Source of the DNA: Candidatus Omnitrophota bacterium
Lineage (GTDB): Bacteria > Omnitrophota > Gorgyraeia > Kaelpiales > Kaelpiaceae
Direction of reading: 5' to 3'
NCBI GenBank assembly: GCA_028717465.1
Contig: JAQUNS010000038.1
Span: 1-6,431 of the forward strand
Length of the DNA stretch: 6,431 bases
The first letter of the stretch is position 1, and every line of letters starts with the position of its first letter. The translations under genes were made by a program, and so were the position numbers. Of the stretch, positions 5,421-6,431 are shown one piece after another. The notes under the pieces were generated by a model. That model did no database searches and was not told the DNA's origin. It was given only the letters and a program-made list of their open reading frames with translations.

Positions 5421-5436
5421 AAAGCCTACTCGTACC
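5421..5436. repeat. 16-bp direct repeat, copy 2 (overlaps the permease stop codon)
   Basis: Same 16 bases as 5233-5248. It includes the last codons (Tyr-Glu-stop) of the permease gene and the five bases after the stop. A rough chance estimate for any exact 16-mer repeat in 6.4 kb is below 1%, so the pair is unlikely to be accidental. Confidence 0.9.
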
Positions 5437-6431
5437 TTAAAGCTTCGATAGGATCAAGCCGGGATGCTTTCTGGGCCGGCCTAAAACCAAAAAATATGCC
5501 TATTGCGATAGAAAATCCGAAAGCAAGAAGTATGTTCCAAAGCGTAACCTTAGTTGCCCAGCCGGCTAAATAGGATATTGCCGCAGACGACGCTACGCCA
5601 AACAGTATCCCCAAAAACCCGCCGGCTAAAGTCATGACAACGGCTTCGATGAGAAACTGAGTTTTAATGTCGCTTGCCCGGGCACCGACAGCTTTGCGCA
5701 AGCCTATCTCACGGGTTCTTTCGGTAACAGAGACCAGCATGATATTCATAATCCCTATACCGCCGACAAGAAGCGAGATAGCGGCGATAGAACCAAGGAG
5801 AACGCTCATGGTTTCAGTTGTACTGCTGAGCATCTCCTGCATCTCGCTCATATCCCTGATATGAAAAGAGTCTTCGTAATTTCTATAGATACGGTGGCGT
5901 TTTACAACAAGTTCTCTTATTTTCTCCTGCGCTTCTGTTATCAGGGCAGCATCACTTACCTCAGCATAGATGCCGTCTAAATAGTTCTTGCCCAAAACCC
6001 TGTACATCGCAGTCGTCAAAGGGATATAAACAACATCGTCCCGGTCTCTAAAACCTCCGGAGCCTTTTTCCGGAGCAACTCCTATAACCGTAAAATTAAT
6101 ACGGTTTATCTTTATAATTTCACCTAGGGGGTTTCTATTTCCAAAAAGTTTGCTTACTAAAGTCGTTCCTAATATTGCAACTTTATCGCGCTGAGTTATC
6201 TCTTCCTGGATGAACCATCTTCCGGTTTTTGGTATAGTATCGCGCATCTGGCCGTAGTTATAATCGACGCCTTCGATGCTGGTATTCCAATTGGCATTCT
6301 TGTAAACAATCTGGACATTGCCGCTGACATATCCGGATGATTTTTTTACAAAAGGCTTTAAATTACCCACAGCATCAATATCGCCCGGCATAAACCTTGT
6401 TATTGAACCGGCACTCTGAGCTATGCCTCTG
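5426..6431 (-). CDS. MacB/FtsX-type ABC transporter permease, C-terminal 334 residues (start lies outside the window)
   Basis: The frame stays open to the right edge, so the ATG at 6391 is an internal Met and not the start; full members have about 400 residues, so only the N-terminal first membrane segment and a little more is missing. The visible part starts in the large periplasmic MacB core domain (for example GRWFIQEEITQRDKVAILG and the NPLGEIIKINRINFTVIGV strand), then three membrane segments at about residues 209-236, 261-288 and 296-316. Between the first and second is the FtsX hallmark SVTERTREIGLRKAVGA, a cytoplasmic loop that couples to the ATPase. The C-terminus is the family-typical RPAQKASRLDPIEALRYE. 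Such permeases act in MacAB-type, mechanotransmitting export of lipoproteins, peptides or drugs. The ATPase and adaptor genes are presumably upstream, outside the window. The substrate is unknown. Confidence 0.94.
   Translation of the reverse strand, partial: RGIAQSAGSITRFMPGDIDAVGNLKPFVKKSSGYVSGNVQIVYKNANWNTSIEGVDYNYGQMRDTIPKTGRWFIQEEITQRDKVAILGTTLVSKLFGNRNPLGEIIKINRINFTVIGVAPEKGSGGFRDRDDVVYIPLTTAMYRVLGKNYLDGIYAEVSDAALITEAQEKIRELVVKRHRIYRNYEDSFHIRDMSEMQEMLSSTTETMSVLLGSIAAISLLVGGIGIMNIMLVSVTERTREIGLRKAVGARASDIKTQFLIEAVVMTLAGGFLGILFGVASSAAISYLAGWATKVTLWNILLAFGFSIAIGIFFGFRPAQKASRLDPIEALRYE

Overview
The window looks like a piece of chromosome from an uncultured, anaerobic or microaerophilic, Gram-negative-type bacterium. 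The basis is a rubrerythrin, a MacB-type permease, two signal-peptide proteins with Ala-X-Ala-like cleavage sites, and an anaerobe-type cluster of NifX-like, DUF5320 and MinD-like ATPase genes. Candidatus Omnitrophota or a similar lineage would fit, but no rRNA or lineage marker is present, so this is only a guess.

Region 1 (1-2146, minus strand) is a single apparent operon read right to left: a Fur-family regulator, a glycine-rich DUF5320 protein, two NifX/NafY-fold proteins, and the start of a MinD-superfamily ATPase that runs off the window. A near-consensus sigma70 promoter (-35 TTGACA, 17-nt spacer, -10 TATAAA) lies upstream of fur. A perfect 7-1-7 Fur box (TGATAATGATTATCA) sits just downstream of the -10, across the likely transcription start. 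Iron-bound Fur should therefore repress its own operon. NifX-fold proteins plus a MinD ATPase resemble the 'orange protein' (ORP) gene sets of anaerobes, so iron-controlled metal-cluster binding or assembly is the most economical idea. No nif structural genes are visible. A long 57-nt hairpin lies between the DUF5320 and NifX genes.

Region 2 (2147-3812, plus strand) is a divergently transcribed gene with its own promoter. It encodes an exported 522-residue protein: signal peptide, N-terminal beta-rich domain, about seven ankyrin repeats, and a C-terminal beta-rich domain.

Region 3 (3877-5229, minus strand) is a second operon with its own promoter: rubrerythrin, a DUF167/YggU protein and a small exported TPR protein. 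The last two genes overlap by 8 nt. The 64-nt convergent gap 3813-3876 holds no convincing terminator.

Region 4 (5233-6431) holds the C-terminal part of a MacB/FtsX-type ABC transporter permease on the minus strand. Between it and the rubrerythrin promoter lies a 172-bp non-coding element with imperfect terminal inverted repeats, internal stems and flanking exact 16-bp direct repeats. One of these repeats covers the last codons of the permease gene. It looks like an inserted MITE-like or structured element and is the least explained part of the window.
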